Shown here piece by piece: positions 16,389-24,204 of a DNA stretch of 64,000 nucleotides. This DNA comes from Agromyces cerinus (GTDB lineage Bacteria; Actinomycetota; Actinomycetes; Actinomycetales; Microbacteriaceae), in contig NZ_JAFBCT010000001.1 in the NCBI RefSeq assembly GCF_016907835.1, forward strand, positions 558,001-622,000, read 5' to 3'. A program made the position numbers and the translations under genes. The first letter of the stretch is position 1. Each line of letters starts with the position of its first letter. The notes below the pieces were generated by a model. The model saw nothing but the letters and a program-made list of their open reading frames with translations. It had not been told where the DNA came from and searched no databases.

Positions 16389-17829
16389 CGACAGGCCGCC
16401 CCTCTGCCTCATCCGCGGGACTCGTGCTCTGGGCGGCAGTCGCCGCTTCCGTCTTGCGCGCCTGCAGCTCCTCCACGATCACGGCGTACTTTCCTTCGTC
16501 GAGCACGTAGAAGCGCCGGTACACGAAGTACGAGATCACGATGAGGATTCCTGGAACGATGCACATCGCCGTGCGCACGAGGAACACGCCCGGCTCGGTC
16601 ATCTCGGCGGCCGACGCGGCATCCTTCATGCCTGAGGCGAGCACGACCCAACCGATGACGCCGTTGGCGAGGGCCGAGCTGAGCTTGTAGATGAAGGGCT
16701 GCACCGACAGCGTGATCGAGTCGTTGCGGCGCCCGAACTTGTGCTCGCCGTACTCGACCGTATCGGCGATGAACATGAGCAGCTGGATCTGGATGACCGC
16801 CTGCGCCGCGAACACGGCGACCCCCGCGCCGACGAGCATGACGAGCCCGCCCGGAGGGGTCAGGAAGAAGAACACGTACCCGGCCACCACGATGAACAGG
16901 GCGATCGTGAAGAGTCGGCGCCGCGACATCCTGGATGCCGCAAGGGGGTAGAGGGCGAGCGCGGTGAGCTGCGAGACCCCGAGCACCGCGGCGAACACGC
17001 TGTACATCCCGAGGTCGCCGTAGACGTACTCCATGTAGAAGACGCCGAGGCCTGCGGTGACCGAGAACGCGGTCATGAACAGCACGAAGGCCGCCGCGAT
17101 CGCGAGCAGTTGGTCGTTGCGGAAGATCACGCCGAACAACTCTCGGAAGCGGGTGTGGCTCTGCGTGACGACCGTGGGATCCTCGCGCACGAGGACCACC
17201 ATCACGAGTTGCAGCACCACCGTGATCACGGCCACCACGAGCGCGACCCAGAAGAAGGAGGAGGCGACGTCGCCCGTCGCCTCGGCGATCGCACTCGAGA
17301 TCGGCACGATCCCGATGACGATCGCGAAGGTGCCGATCGAGGCGCAGATGCGTGCGAAGGCGCCGATCTTCTCCCGTTCGCGCTGGTTCTGGGTGAGGGC
17401 GGGCAGCATGGACCAATAGCCGATGTCATTGGCGGCGTAGGCTGCGCTCCACGCGATGTAGACGACCGTGAAGACGGCGATGAAGGCCGCATCCCCCAGC
17501 TGCCACGGCGCGAACAGCGCCACGAGGAGTGACGAGGAGCCGAGCACCCCTCCGACGATCCAGGGCTTGAACTTGCCGAAGCGGCTGCGCGTGTTGTCGA
17601 CGAGCACGCCGACGAAGGGGTCGACGATCGCGTCGATCACCCGCACGACGAGGAGGATGACGGTGATGGCGGCGAAGACCGGAGTCGACACCTGCAGCGT
17701 GTCCGAGAGGTAGTACAGCAAGAACATGCTGAGCAGCGTGTAGGCGGCATCTCGCCCGATCGTGCCGATGCCGTAGCCGTAGCGGTTGCGAAGGGTCTGG
17801 GCGCGGGTCGGGCTCATGACGGCGGTCAC
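16381..17829 (-). CDS. GPH-family (glycoside-pentoside-hexuronide) sugar:cation symporter
   Basis: A 482-residue transporter with about 12 membrane helices, including the family hallmarks RVIDAIVDPFVGVLVDNTRS at about 62-81, RFGKFKPWI just after, and ADTVEYGEHKFGRRNDSI near residue 360. GPH proteins such as MelB import oligosaccharides with protons or sodium. Flanked by an alpha-galactosidase and an alpha-glucosidase, it most likely imports melibiose, raffinose or a similar alpha-galactoside. GTG 17829 overlaps the alpha-galactosidase stop by GTGA and has GGAGG eight bases upstream; ATG 17817 is a weaker alternative. The C-terminal 25 residues are a hydrophilic tail. Confidence 0.9.
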   Translation of the reverse strand: MTAVMSPTRAQTLRNRYGYGIGTIGRDAAYTLLSMFLLYYLSDTLQVSTPVFAAITVILLVVRVIDAIVDPFVGVLVDNTRSRFGKFKPWIVGGVLGSSSLLVALFAPWQLGDAAFIAVFTVVYIAWSAAYAANDIGYWSMLPALTQNQREREKIGAFARICASIGTFAIVIGIVPISSAIAEATGDVASSFFWVALVVAVITVVLQLVMVVLVREDPTVVTQSHTRFRELFGVIFRNDQLLAIAAAFVLFMTAFSVTAGLGVFYMEYVYGDLGMYSVFAAVLGVSQLTALALYPLAASRMSRRRLFTIALFIVVAGYVFFFLTPPGGLVMLVGAGVAVFAAQAVIQIQLLMFIADTVEYGEHKFGRRNDSITLSVQPFIYKLSSALANGVIGWVVLASGMKDAASAAEMTEPGVFLVRTAMCIVPGILIVISYFVYRRFYVLDEGKYAVIVEELQARKTEAATAAQSTSPADEAEGRPVGA

Positions 17830-20153
17830 TCGTGGTCCTCCGGTTCGACGAGGTAGAGGGTGGAACCGTAGTCGCCGAGCATCCGCACCGCGGGGCTGTG
17901 ACCGGTGCCGCTGAACTGCATCTCGAGACGAATGCCGGCGGCGAGCAGCTCGCCCGTGCCGCGGTACTCCTCGACCGCGTCGGGCAGGCTCTTGTGCTTG
18001 GTGACGATGTTCATCACCAAGCCGTTCGGGTCGAGCCTGACGGGGCTCACATGGTTGACGAGCGCACCCAGCCGATCGAGCATGAGTCGCTGGCGCTTCG
18101 CGGTGACACGGTAGCGGATGCCCGGCTGCAGACCGGCGATCGGCAGGCTGTCCCGCTCAGGAGCAGCGCGCACCCCACGCTGGAAGTTGCCGACGATGGC
18201 GTTGTCGCCGTCACCGACCTGCCAGATGACGCGCTCGGGGCGGCCTGAACGGATGCGCCGGAAGCGTCCGAACTGGAACGTCGCGCGGTGCTTCTTGTAG
18301 AAGGCGATCTGCTCGATGATCTCGCGCTTCTCCTCGGCGGTGAGGAAGTCGAGGTCGTACTCGTAGCCGAGACACGCGAACGCGGCGACGTTGAAGCGCG
18401 TCGAGAGCGGGGTGTCGCGCAGCGTCTGCTGGTGGGGCGCCGCCGAGACGTGCGCGCTGATCGTCGAGAGCGGGTACAGGTGGCTGAGCCCCTGCTGGAT
18501 CTCGAGCCGTTCGATCGGGTCGGTATCGTCCGAGGCCCAGATCATGGCCGCATAGCGCAGCATCCCGAGGTCGAAGCGGTTGCCGCCCGATGAACACATC
18601 TCGAGCAGCACATGCGGGCGCGTCGCGAAGACCCGCTCGAGCACGCCATAGAGGTTCACCATGTATCGGTGCGCCGTCATCCCAGGATGCGCAACGTGCG
18701 GCGAATAGGCGTCGGCGATGTGCCGGTTCATGTCCCACTTGACGTACGTGAAGCCCGCGTCGTCGATGAGGGCGCCGAGCTCGGCGACGAGGTAGTCGCA
18801 CACGTCGGGGTTGCACAGGTCGAGCACCTGCTGGTGCCGCCCCTCGCGCGCGGCCTTGCCCGGCACGCGCAGCGCCCAATCGGGGTGCGCACGGAACAGC
18901 TCGCTGTCTTCCGAGACCATCTCGGGCTCCACCCAGATGCCGCACTGCATCCCGAGTTTCTCCGCCCGCTGCACGAAGGCATCGAGGCCGGAGGGGAACT
19001 TCGCGGCGTCGACCGCGTAGTCGCCGAGCCCCGCCGTGTCGTCGCCCCGCCCCGCGAACCAGCCGTCGTCGATCACGAACAGCTCGACGCCGAGCTTCGC
19101 TGCCTGCGCGGCGAGCTTGTGCAGGCGCTTCTCGTCGATGTCGAAGAACGCGGCCTCCCAGCTGTTGTAGACGACGGGGCGAGGGAGCTCGCGGTAGGCC
19201 GCGGGAGTGATGTGCGAGCGGACGAAACGGTGCATGCGGTCGGAGAGCCCGTTGAGGCCGCGGTCGGAGAAGCCGAGTACCGCCTCGGGGGCCTCGAAAT
19301 GCTCACCCGGCGCAAGCGGCCAGCGGAACCCCTGCCGCTGGATGCCCGAGAGAGCCCGCACCGAGCCGTGCGCGTCGCGCTCGATGCTCGTCTGGTGGCC
19401 ACCGCTGTAGACGAGATTGACGCCGTAGCACCAGCCACGGTCTTCATCGGCGTCGTCGGAGATCAGCAGGAGACCGGGGTTGTGCCGGTTGCTGCTCGCG
19501 CCGGTCGTGCTGCCGATCGAGAAGACGCCCGGGCTCACCGGGCGGTCGTGCGAGTGCGTCTCGTGGATCCAGCCGCCGTCGAAGGTGCGGATGCGGAAGC
19601 CGCGATCCGGCAGATCGAGCTGCAGGCTCGCGAGCTGGGCGATCTCGGCCACCGCGTTGCCTGTGTTGCGGAGGATCGCGCGTCGGGTGATGACGTCGGT
19701 GTCCGGGAACACCGTGTAGAGCAGGGTGAGCTCGAGCTGTGCGAGCTCGTCGGCGAGCGTGATCTCGAGGGTTTCGACCCCGGCACCGCCGTCGGCCGTG
19801 GGGAGAGTGTCGGCCGCGACGACGCCTTCGATGATGCGGTGCTCGCGGTAACGGAAGTCGGTGTCCACCCCGTGCGCGGTGAACACCTCGATCGGCGAGA
19901 GTCGGTAGTCGCCCTGGCCGGTGCCGGAGTATTCGAGGGGGACGGCGTCGAGGCAGTAGCTCGTGTCATCCGGGGCGTAGACGACGCTCGAGCCGTGTTC
20001 CAGGGTGCGCTTCACGCCGAGAGCGGAAGGATCCTGGATCGGGAGCAGCGGTCCGTAGTGCAGGTGCTCAAGGTGACCGTGTTCGGTGATCCGGAACCAG
20101 TACGAGGTGTTCGCGGTCTGCAAGAAGAACACGTCGGCGCTGACGTCGATCAC
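17826..20153 (-). CDS. GH36 alpha-galactosidase
   Basis: A 775-residue cytoplasmic alpha-galactosidase. The N-terminal beta-supersandwich domain (to about 330) is followed by the TIM barrel with LFVIDDGWFAGRGDD, the nucleophile Asp in TYVKWDMNRHIAD and the acid/base Asp in ASDDTDPIERL, all in GH36 order; a C-terminal beta domain closes the protein. It releases galactose from melibiose, raffinose and related sugars. GTG 20153 is chosen because AGGAG lies six bases before it; the longer frame would run into the tRNA-Ser gene and is impossible as a protein start. First gene of a three-gene unit with the symporter and the GH13 enzyme. No signal peptide is seen. Confidence 0.95.
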   Translation of the reverse strand: MIDVSADVFFLQTANTSYWFRITEHGHLEHLHYGPLLPIQDPSALGVKRTLEHGSSVVYAPDDTSYCLDAVPLEYSGTGQGDYRLSPIEVFTAHGVDTDFRYREHRIIEGVVAADTLPTADGGAGVETLEITLADELAQLELTLLYTVFPDTDVITRRAILRNTGNAVAEIAQLASLQLDLPDRGFRIRTFDGGWIHETHSHDRPVSPGVFSIGSTTGASSNRHNPGLLLISDDADEDRGWCYGVNLVYSGGHQTSIERDAHGSVRALSGIQRQGFRWPLAPGEHFEAPEAVLGFSDRGLNGLSDRMHRFVRSHITPAAYRELPRPVVYNSWEAAFFDIDEKRLHKLAAQAAKLGVELFVIDDGWFAGRGDDTAGLGDYAVDAAKFPSGLDAFVQRAEKLGMQCGIWVEPEMVSEDSELFRAHPDWALRVPGKAAREGRHQQVLDLCNPDVCDYLVAELGALIDDAGFTYVKWDMNRHIADAYSPHVAHPGMTAHRYMVNLYGVLERVFATRPHVLLEMCSSGGNRFDLGMLRYAAMIWASDDTDPIERLEIQQGLSHLYPLSTISAHVSAAPHQQTLRDTPLSTRFNVAAFACLGYEYDLDFLTAEEKREIIEQIAFYKKHRATFQFGRFRRIRSGRPERVIWQVGDGDNAIVGNFQRGVRAAPERDSLPIAGLQPGIRYRVTAKRQRLMLDRLGALVNHVSPVRLDPNGLVMNIVTKHKSLPDAVEEYRGTGELLAAGIRLEMQFSGTGHSPAVRMLGDYGSTLYLVEPEDHE

Positions 20154-20266
20154 GGAACTCCTGTCCTCCGCCAGTTGCAACGGTGCAGGAGACGGGCCCT
20201 CGGGCGGGCATCCGGAAGTATACCGACGTTGCGGGGGCCTGCCCGACCGAGTGCGAGGACCAACGC

Positions 20267-20297
20267 AGAACGGCCCCAGCGAAACCGGGGCCGTTCT
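20267..20297 (-). terminator. Stem-loop downstream of tRNA-Ser
   Basis: A perfect 11-bp stem (AGAACGGCCCC pairing with GGGGCCGTTCT) with a nine-base loop lies 27 bp past the tRNA 3' end on the minus strand. It is followed by only two or three T residues, so it is a weak intrinsic terminator at best, but it separates the RNA genes from the alpha-galactosidase gene. Confidence 0.6.
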
Positions 20298-20323
20298 GTC
20301 GTTCTGGTGCCGTCGTACTACCG

Positions 20324-20408
20324 CGGAGGATGGGGGATTCGAACCCCCGAGGGCTTGCACCCAACACGCTTTCCAAGCGTGCGCCATAGGCCACTAGGCG
20401 AATCCTCC
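20324..20408 (-). tRNA. tRNA-Ser (anticodon GGA)
   Basis: On the minus strand the 85-base gene starts GGAGGATTCGCC and its acceptor arm pairs with ATCCTCC near the 3' end. The anticodon arm reads CGCTTGGAAAGCG with anticodon GGA, a long variable arm follows as expected for a class II tRNA, and the T arm contains GGTTCGAATC. The CCA end is not encoded. It lies two bases downstream of the SRP RNA gene. Confidence 0.95.
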
Positions 20409-20410
20409 CG

Positions 20411-20502
20411 GGGACTCCCCACGCACCCGCCAGAGCCCGGCTGCCCTTGCTGCGTTTCCGCCCTGGGGGAGTTGACCTGGATGACGCCACGTGAGGAGCC
20501 GG
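20411..20502 (-). ncRNA. ffs: Signal recognition particle RNA (4.5S-like, small bacterial type)
   Basis: The minus strand carries the conserved apical domain of SRP RNA: GGGCGGAAACGCAGCAAGGG with the GGAA-type tetraloop and the asymmetric loop AGCA, followed by a long pairing between the GGTCAACTCCCCC side and the GGGTGCGTGGGGAGTCC side. About 92 bases fit the small SRP RNA class. It binds Ffh and guides membrane-protein targeting. The ends are approximate to a few bases. It immediately precedes tRNA-Ser, an arrangement common in actinobacteria. Confidence 0.85.
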
Positions 20503-20525
20503 AGACAGTCTACCCGAGCGCGGGC

Positions 20526-20703
20526 GGCGTCTTGACCGCGGGCGGGTTCACTGAGCGGATGCCTCGGTCAGGCGGCCCGCACAGGCCCGAGCGGGCGTCT
20601 TGACCGCGGGCGGGTTCAGTGAGCGGATGCCTCGGTCAGGCGGCCCGCACAGGCCCGAGCGGGCGTCTTGACCGCGGGCGGGTTCAGCGAGCGGATGCCT
20701 CGG
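20526..20703. repeat. 68-bp tandem repeat, about 2.6 copies
   Basis: A unit of 68 bp is repeated with exact spacing; the word CTTGACCGCG occurs at 20531, 20599 and 20667. Copies differ by one or two bases around the words TTCACTGA, TTCAGTGA and TTCAGCGA. The third, partial copy contains the last 20 bases of the epimerase gene, so the two other copies look like downstream duplications of that gene's end plus 48 bp of spacer. No protein is encoded by the repeats. Confidence 0.92.
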
Positions 20704-21652
20704 CGTCACGGACCTCACGGGCCGCGAGGTAGGCGTCGAACGCCTCGCGACTCGTCTTGGCCGGCGTGTAGCCGAGCTCGGCCTTCAGGCGCGAGTTGTC
20801 GAGCACGGGGCGGTAGCGCAGGAACCCGACCCGCTCGGGGCCGTGCACCGTGAGCTTCACCGCGTGACCGACGCGGAGCGCCAGCGTGAGCAGCGACGGC
20901 GGCACCGTGACCGTGCGCTTGCCGAGTGTGCCCGCGATCTCCGAGACCGTCATGCGGCCGTCGCCCGCGACGTTGAACGCGCCCGTGACCTCGCCCGTAG
21001 CGCCGCGCACGATCGCGCCGACCACGTCGTCGACCCAGACGAAGACGAACGGGCTGTCGGAGCCGCGGATCGCGAGGATGCGGGGTCCGTCCCAGAGCGC
21101 CGTGATCTGGTTCGCCACCGATGGCCCGAGGATCGTGCCGATGCGGAGCACCACCTGCCCGAGCTCGGGATGCGCGACGCGGTAGGCGGCGAGCATCTCC
21201 TCGACGAGGCGCTTGTGCCGCGAGTAGCTGAACTCCTCGTTGCCGCGGATGCGGTCGGTCTCGACGAGCCACTCGGGGTTGTCGGCGTGGTATCCGTAGG
21301 CGGCGCCCGACGATGAGACGACGATGCGGGTCACGCCGAACGCGACGGCGGCGTCGAGCACGTTGCGCGTGCCCTCGACGTCGACGCGGTACTCGATGTC
21401 TTCGCTCAGCCCGCCTGGGTTCACGATCGCGGCGAGGTGCACGATCGTGTCGATGCGGTGGTCGCGCACGACGGCCGCGACGTTCGCGGCATCCGTCACG
21501 TCGCACTGCTCGACGACGACGCCGGCGGGCACGTTCGCGGGCGTGCGCACGTCGCCGGCGACGACGAGCTCGACGTCGGGATGCCCCGAGAGGGCACTCA
21601 CCGCGCTCGAGCCGAGGAACCCGGCGCCGCCGGTGACCAGCACGCGCCTCAT
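20684..21652 (-). CDS. NAD-dependent epimerase/dehydratase (extended SDR)
   Basis: A 322-residue extended short-chain dehydrogenase. The Rossmann motif VTGGAGFLGSSAV is at residues 6-18, the catalytic YxxxK appears as YSRHK (about 150), and a Ser stretch VSSSGAAYGY precedes it. The C-terminal substrate domain is of the extended kind (RYRPVLDNSRLKAELGYTP). Substrates of this subgroup range from nucleotide sugars to steroids and flavonoids and cannot be assigned. The ATG overlaps the stop of the transporter gene by ATGA, and the transporter in turn overlaps the monooxygenase, so the three are one operon. The gene end lies in the 68-bp tandem repeat. Confidence 0.88.
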   Translation of the reverse strand: MRRVLVTGGAGFLGSSAVSALSGHPDVELVVAGDVRTPANVPAGVVVEQCDVTDAANVAAVVRDHRIDTIVHLAAIVNPGGLSEDIEYRVDVEGTRNVLDAAVAFGVTRIVVSSSGAAYGYHADNPEWLVETDRIRGNEEFSYSRHKRLVEEMLAAYRVAHPELGQVVLRIGTILGPSVANQITALWDGPRILAIRGSDSPFVFVWVDDVVGAIVRGATGEVTGAFNVAGDGRMTVSEIAGTLGKRTVTVPPSLLTLALRVGHAVKLTVHGPERVGFLRYRPVLDNSRLKAELGYTPAKTSREAFDAYLAAREVRDAEASAR

Positions 21653-22626
21653 GCGGTCGGCTCGGCTTCGCTCGCTGCAGCGCTCTCGGGGAGGGCAGTG
21701 CCGGGCGAGGCCGACGCGGTTGCGGCATCCGCTCGCTTGGAGTGCCGTGCCCAGAGGGTCGCAACCGTGAGGCCCGCGATGATGTCCCAGATGCCCCACC
21801 AGCCCGCGACGACGGCCATGCCGCCGAGACCGCCGAAGAAGGCGAAGACGAGGCCGAGCCCGAGGCCCGCGTTGCGGATGCCGACCTCGAACGTGATCGC
21901 CTTGCGGTCGCGCACGCCGAGGCCGCCGATGCGGGCGCTCGCGTACCCGAGGCCGAGCGCCACGGCGTCGTGCAGGAACACCGCGAGCAGCACGACCCCG
22001 ATGAACGCCATGAAGATCGCCCAGTTGCCGATGAGGGCCGCCGCGATGAAGCCGACGAGGCCGATGAGGCTCACCCAGCGCGCGTAGGGCTGCACCTTCG
22101 CCGCGAAGCGCGGCAGCTTCGCGCGGATCAGGAGACCGGCGAAGAACGGCACGCCGATGATGAGGAAGATCTCGAAGAGCATCTGCCAGCCGTCGAGGCT
22201 CACCTCGTGCACGAGCTTGCTCGCGGTCGGGTGCAGGCCGCCCCAGAACGCGAGGCTGATCGGCAGCAGGAAGATGTAGATCACGTTCGAGACGGCCGTC
22301 ATCGAGACCGAGAGCGCCACGTTGCCGCCCGAGCGGTAGGTCAGCACCTGCGAGATGTTGCCGGGCGGGCAGCACGCCACGAGGATCATGCCGAGTGCGA
22401 TCGACGCCTGCACGTTCAGCAGCAGGGTCAAGCCGAAGGTCACAGCCGGCAGCAGGACGATCTGCGCCGCGAGCGCGATGATCATGGCCTTCGGCGCCTT
22501 GGCGACGGCCGTGAAGTCGGAGGGCGCGGTGTCGAGCGCGATGCCGAACATGATGAGCCCGAGCACGATGTTCAGCGCGATGAGCGAGCCCGGGGTGAAG
22601 TTCAGGACGACGTCGTCGATGTTCAT
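21649..22626 (-). CDS. Bile acid:sodium symporter family (BASS) transporter
   Basis: A 325-residue membrane protein with nine or ten helices. Family marks include LIMFGIALDT near residue 25, LVACCPPGNISQVLTYRSGGNVALS at about 83-107 (here in pieces: ACCPPGNISQ, GNVALSVSMTAVSN) and FEVGIRNAGLGL in the second half; the two crossed helices with their GN and R-N residues form the sodium sites. BASS members move bile acids, pantoate, pyruvate or other organic anions. ATGA overlaps at both ends tie it to the monooxygenase and epimerase. The substrate is unknown; an organic acid or steroid-like compound handled by the neighbours is plausible. Confidence 0.88.
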   Translation of the reverse strand: MNIDDVVLNFTPGSLIALNIVLGLIMFGIALDTAPSDFTAVAKAPKAMIIALAAQIVLLPAVTFGLTLLLNVQASIALGMILVACCPPGNISQVLTYRSGGNVALSVSMTAVSNVIYIFLLPISLAFWGGLHPTASKLVHEVSLDGWQMLFEIFLIIGVPFFAGLLIRAKLPRFAAKVQPYARWVSLIGLVGFIAAALIGNWAIFMAFIGVVLLAVFLHDAVALGLGYASARIGGLGVRDRKAITFEVGIRNAGLGLGLVFAFFGGLGGMAVVAGWWGIWDIIAGLTVATLWARHSKRADAATASASPGTALPESAAASEAEPTA

Positions 22627-24050
22627 GCGGTGCCGCTTTCGGTCTGGATGTTCGAGTCGGTGGCCGTCGCGGTCGCGGTCGCGGCGACGAGGCTGTGGGG
22701 GAGGAGCGGGCCGCGCTCGGAGGTCAGGGGCAGCGTGCCGAGCAGGCGCTTCACCGTGCGCCGGTACGCGTCCTTGTTGACGTAGTACGACATGCGGTCG
22801 AGGCCGAGGTAGTCGTAGCCGCCGGTGAGGTCGGGCCACGGGGCATCCGCTCGCTGCCGGAACCGCGCTGCGGCCTCGGGGGCGTCGTCGGCGGCGGCGA
22901 GGTAGGCGGCGATGAGCTCCGCCTGCTCGTAGCGCCCCTGCCAGCCGATGCCCGACGCCTCGATCATGCCGAGCACGAAGAGGCCGTTGAACGAGGGCGG
23001 GAAGACGTTCATGAAGAGCGACGGCGAGGCGCCCTCCCAGTTCAGGTGCTCGCGCCCGACGAACGGGTAGTCGAGGCGGTAGCCCGTCGCGAGCATGATG
23101 AGGTCGTAGTCGGCCGACGAACCGTCGGAGAAGTGCACCGTGCGCCCGTCGAAGCGGTCGATGTCGGGAACCACCCGCAGGTCGCCCTGGCCGAGGTGGT
23201 TCAGCACCATCGTGTTCACGATCGGGTGCGATTCGTAGATCTTGTAGTCGGGCTTCGGGAACCCGAACTTCACCGGGTCGCCCGTGAACGCCTGCAGCAC
23301 GCGCGTGTCGATGAACTGCTTGATGCGCGCCGGCAGCGGTCGCCCCTGGTTCAGGGTGTCCGACGGTCGGCCGAAGAGGTAGCGGGGCACGAAGTAGTAC
23401 CCGCGTCGCACGCTCAGGTCGACGGATGCCGCGTGGTGCACGGCATCGACCGCGATGTCGCACCCGGAGTTGCCGGCCCCGATGATGAGCACCCGCCTGC
23501 CGTCGAACACCTTCGCCGACTTGTACGCGCTCGTGTGCATGATCTCGCCGTCGAACGAACCCGCGAAGCCGGGAACGTTGGGTTCGGCGAGCGTGCCGTT
23601 GGCGAGGATCACGCCCGAGTAGTCGCCCGTGATCGTCTCGCCGTCGGCGGTGACGGCGGTGACCCGCCATCTCGGTGCGCCGGGCTCGGGCGTGCCGGGC
23701 ACGCCGCTCGCGGGAGCCGGCAGCGGCGAGACATCCGTCACCCGCGTCTCGAAGCGGAACCGCTCGCGCAGTCCGAACGCGTCGGCGTAGGTGCGGAAGT
23801 ACTCGAGCAGCTCGCGGTGGCTCGGGTAGTCGGCGGTCGAGGCCATGGGGAACTCGGCGAACTCGGTCGTCGTGCGACTCGAGATGAGATGCGCCGACTC
23901 GTACATGGTCGAGCGCGGGTTGTCGATGTTCCAGAGGCCGCCGACGTCGGGGCCGGCCTCGAATCCGTCGAAGGGGATGCCGGCGCGGCTGAGCGCTCGC
24001 GCGCCGGCCAGGCCGGACGGGCCCGCTCCGATGAGGGCGATGTTGTTCAC
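22623..24050 (-). CDS. Flavin-containing monooxygenase (class B)
   Basis: A 475-residue FAD- and NADPH-dependent monooxygenase. The FAD motif GAGPSG is at residues 8-13, the NADPH motif GAGNSG at about 190, a fingerprint-like FDGEIMHTSAYK at about 168-179 and the LATGY motif at about 320. The fingerprint FxGxxxHxxxY/F is present in the form FAGSFDGEIMHTSAY, between classic FMO and Baeyer-Villiger enzymes. Class B enzymes oxidise N, S or ketone groups. The gene starts with GTG and has no clear ribosome site, which may mean a leaderless or weakly translated first gene. It opens a three-gene operon. The C-terminal tail includes a short AT-repeat (ATATATAT in residues, from GTCGC repeats). Confidence 0.9.
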   Translation of the reverse strand: MNNIALIGAGPSGLAGARALSRAGIPFDGFEAGPDVGGLWNIDNPRSTMYESAHLISSRTTTEFAEFPMASTADYPSHRELLEYFRTYADAFGLRERFRFETRVTDVSPLPAPASGVPGTPEPGAPRWRVTAVTADGETITGDYSGVILANGTLAEPNVPGFAGSFDGEIMHTSAYKSAKVFDGRRVLIIGAGNSGCDIAVDAVHHAASVDLSVRRGYYFVPRYLFGRPSDTLNQGRPLPARIKQFIDTRVLQAFTGDPVKFGFPKPDYKIYESHPIVNTMVLNHLGQGDLRVVPDIDRFDGRTVHFSDGSSADYDLIMLATGYRLDYPFVGREHLNWEGASPSLFMNVFPPSFNGLFVLGMIEASGIGWQGRYEQAELIAAYLAAADDAPEAAARFRQRADAPWPDLTGGYDYLGLDRMSYYVNKDAYRRTVKRLLGTLPLTSERGPLLPHSLVAATATATATDSNIQTESGTA

Positions 24051-24204
24051 AGGGGGTGTCTCTGTTCGGGTCGCACCGCTGGGGGAGTCGGCACGGCACG
24101 TCGATGTGCCCGAACAGCATAAGCGAAGACTGCTCGGGTTTCGTTCGCGCTGCGCGGCTGGGCCGGACCATAGGCTGGGATGACGACGGATGAGGGGGAT
24201 CTCA

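Noticed and set aside
20333..20387. Alpha-galactosidase start upstream at 20387
   Set aside because: The extra 78 codons lie in tRNA-Ser and its hairpin; GTG 20153 with AGGAG is far better.
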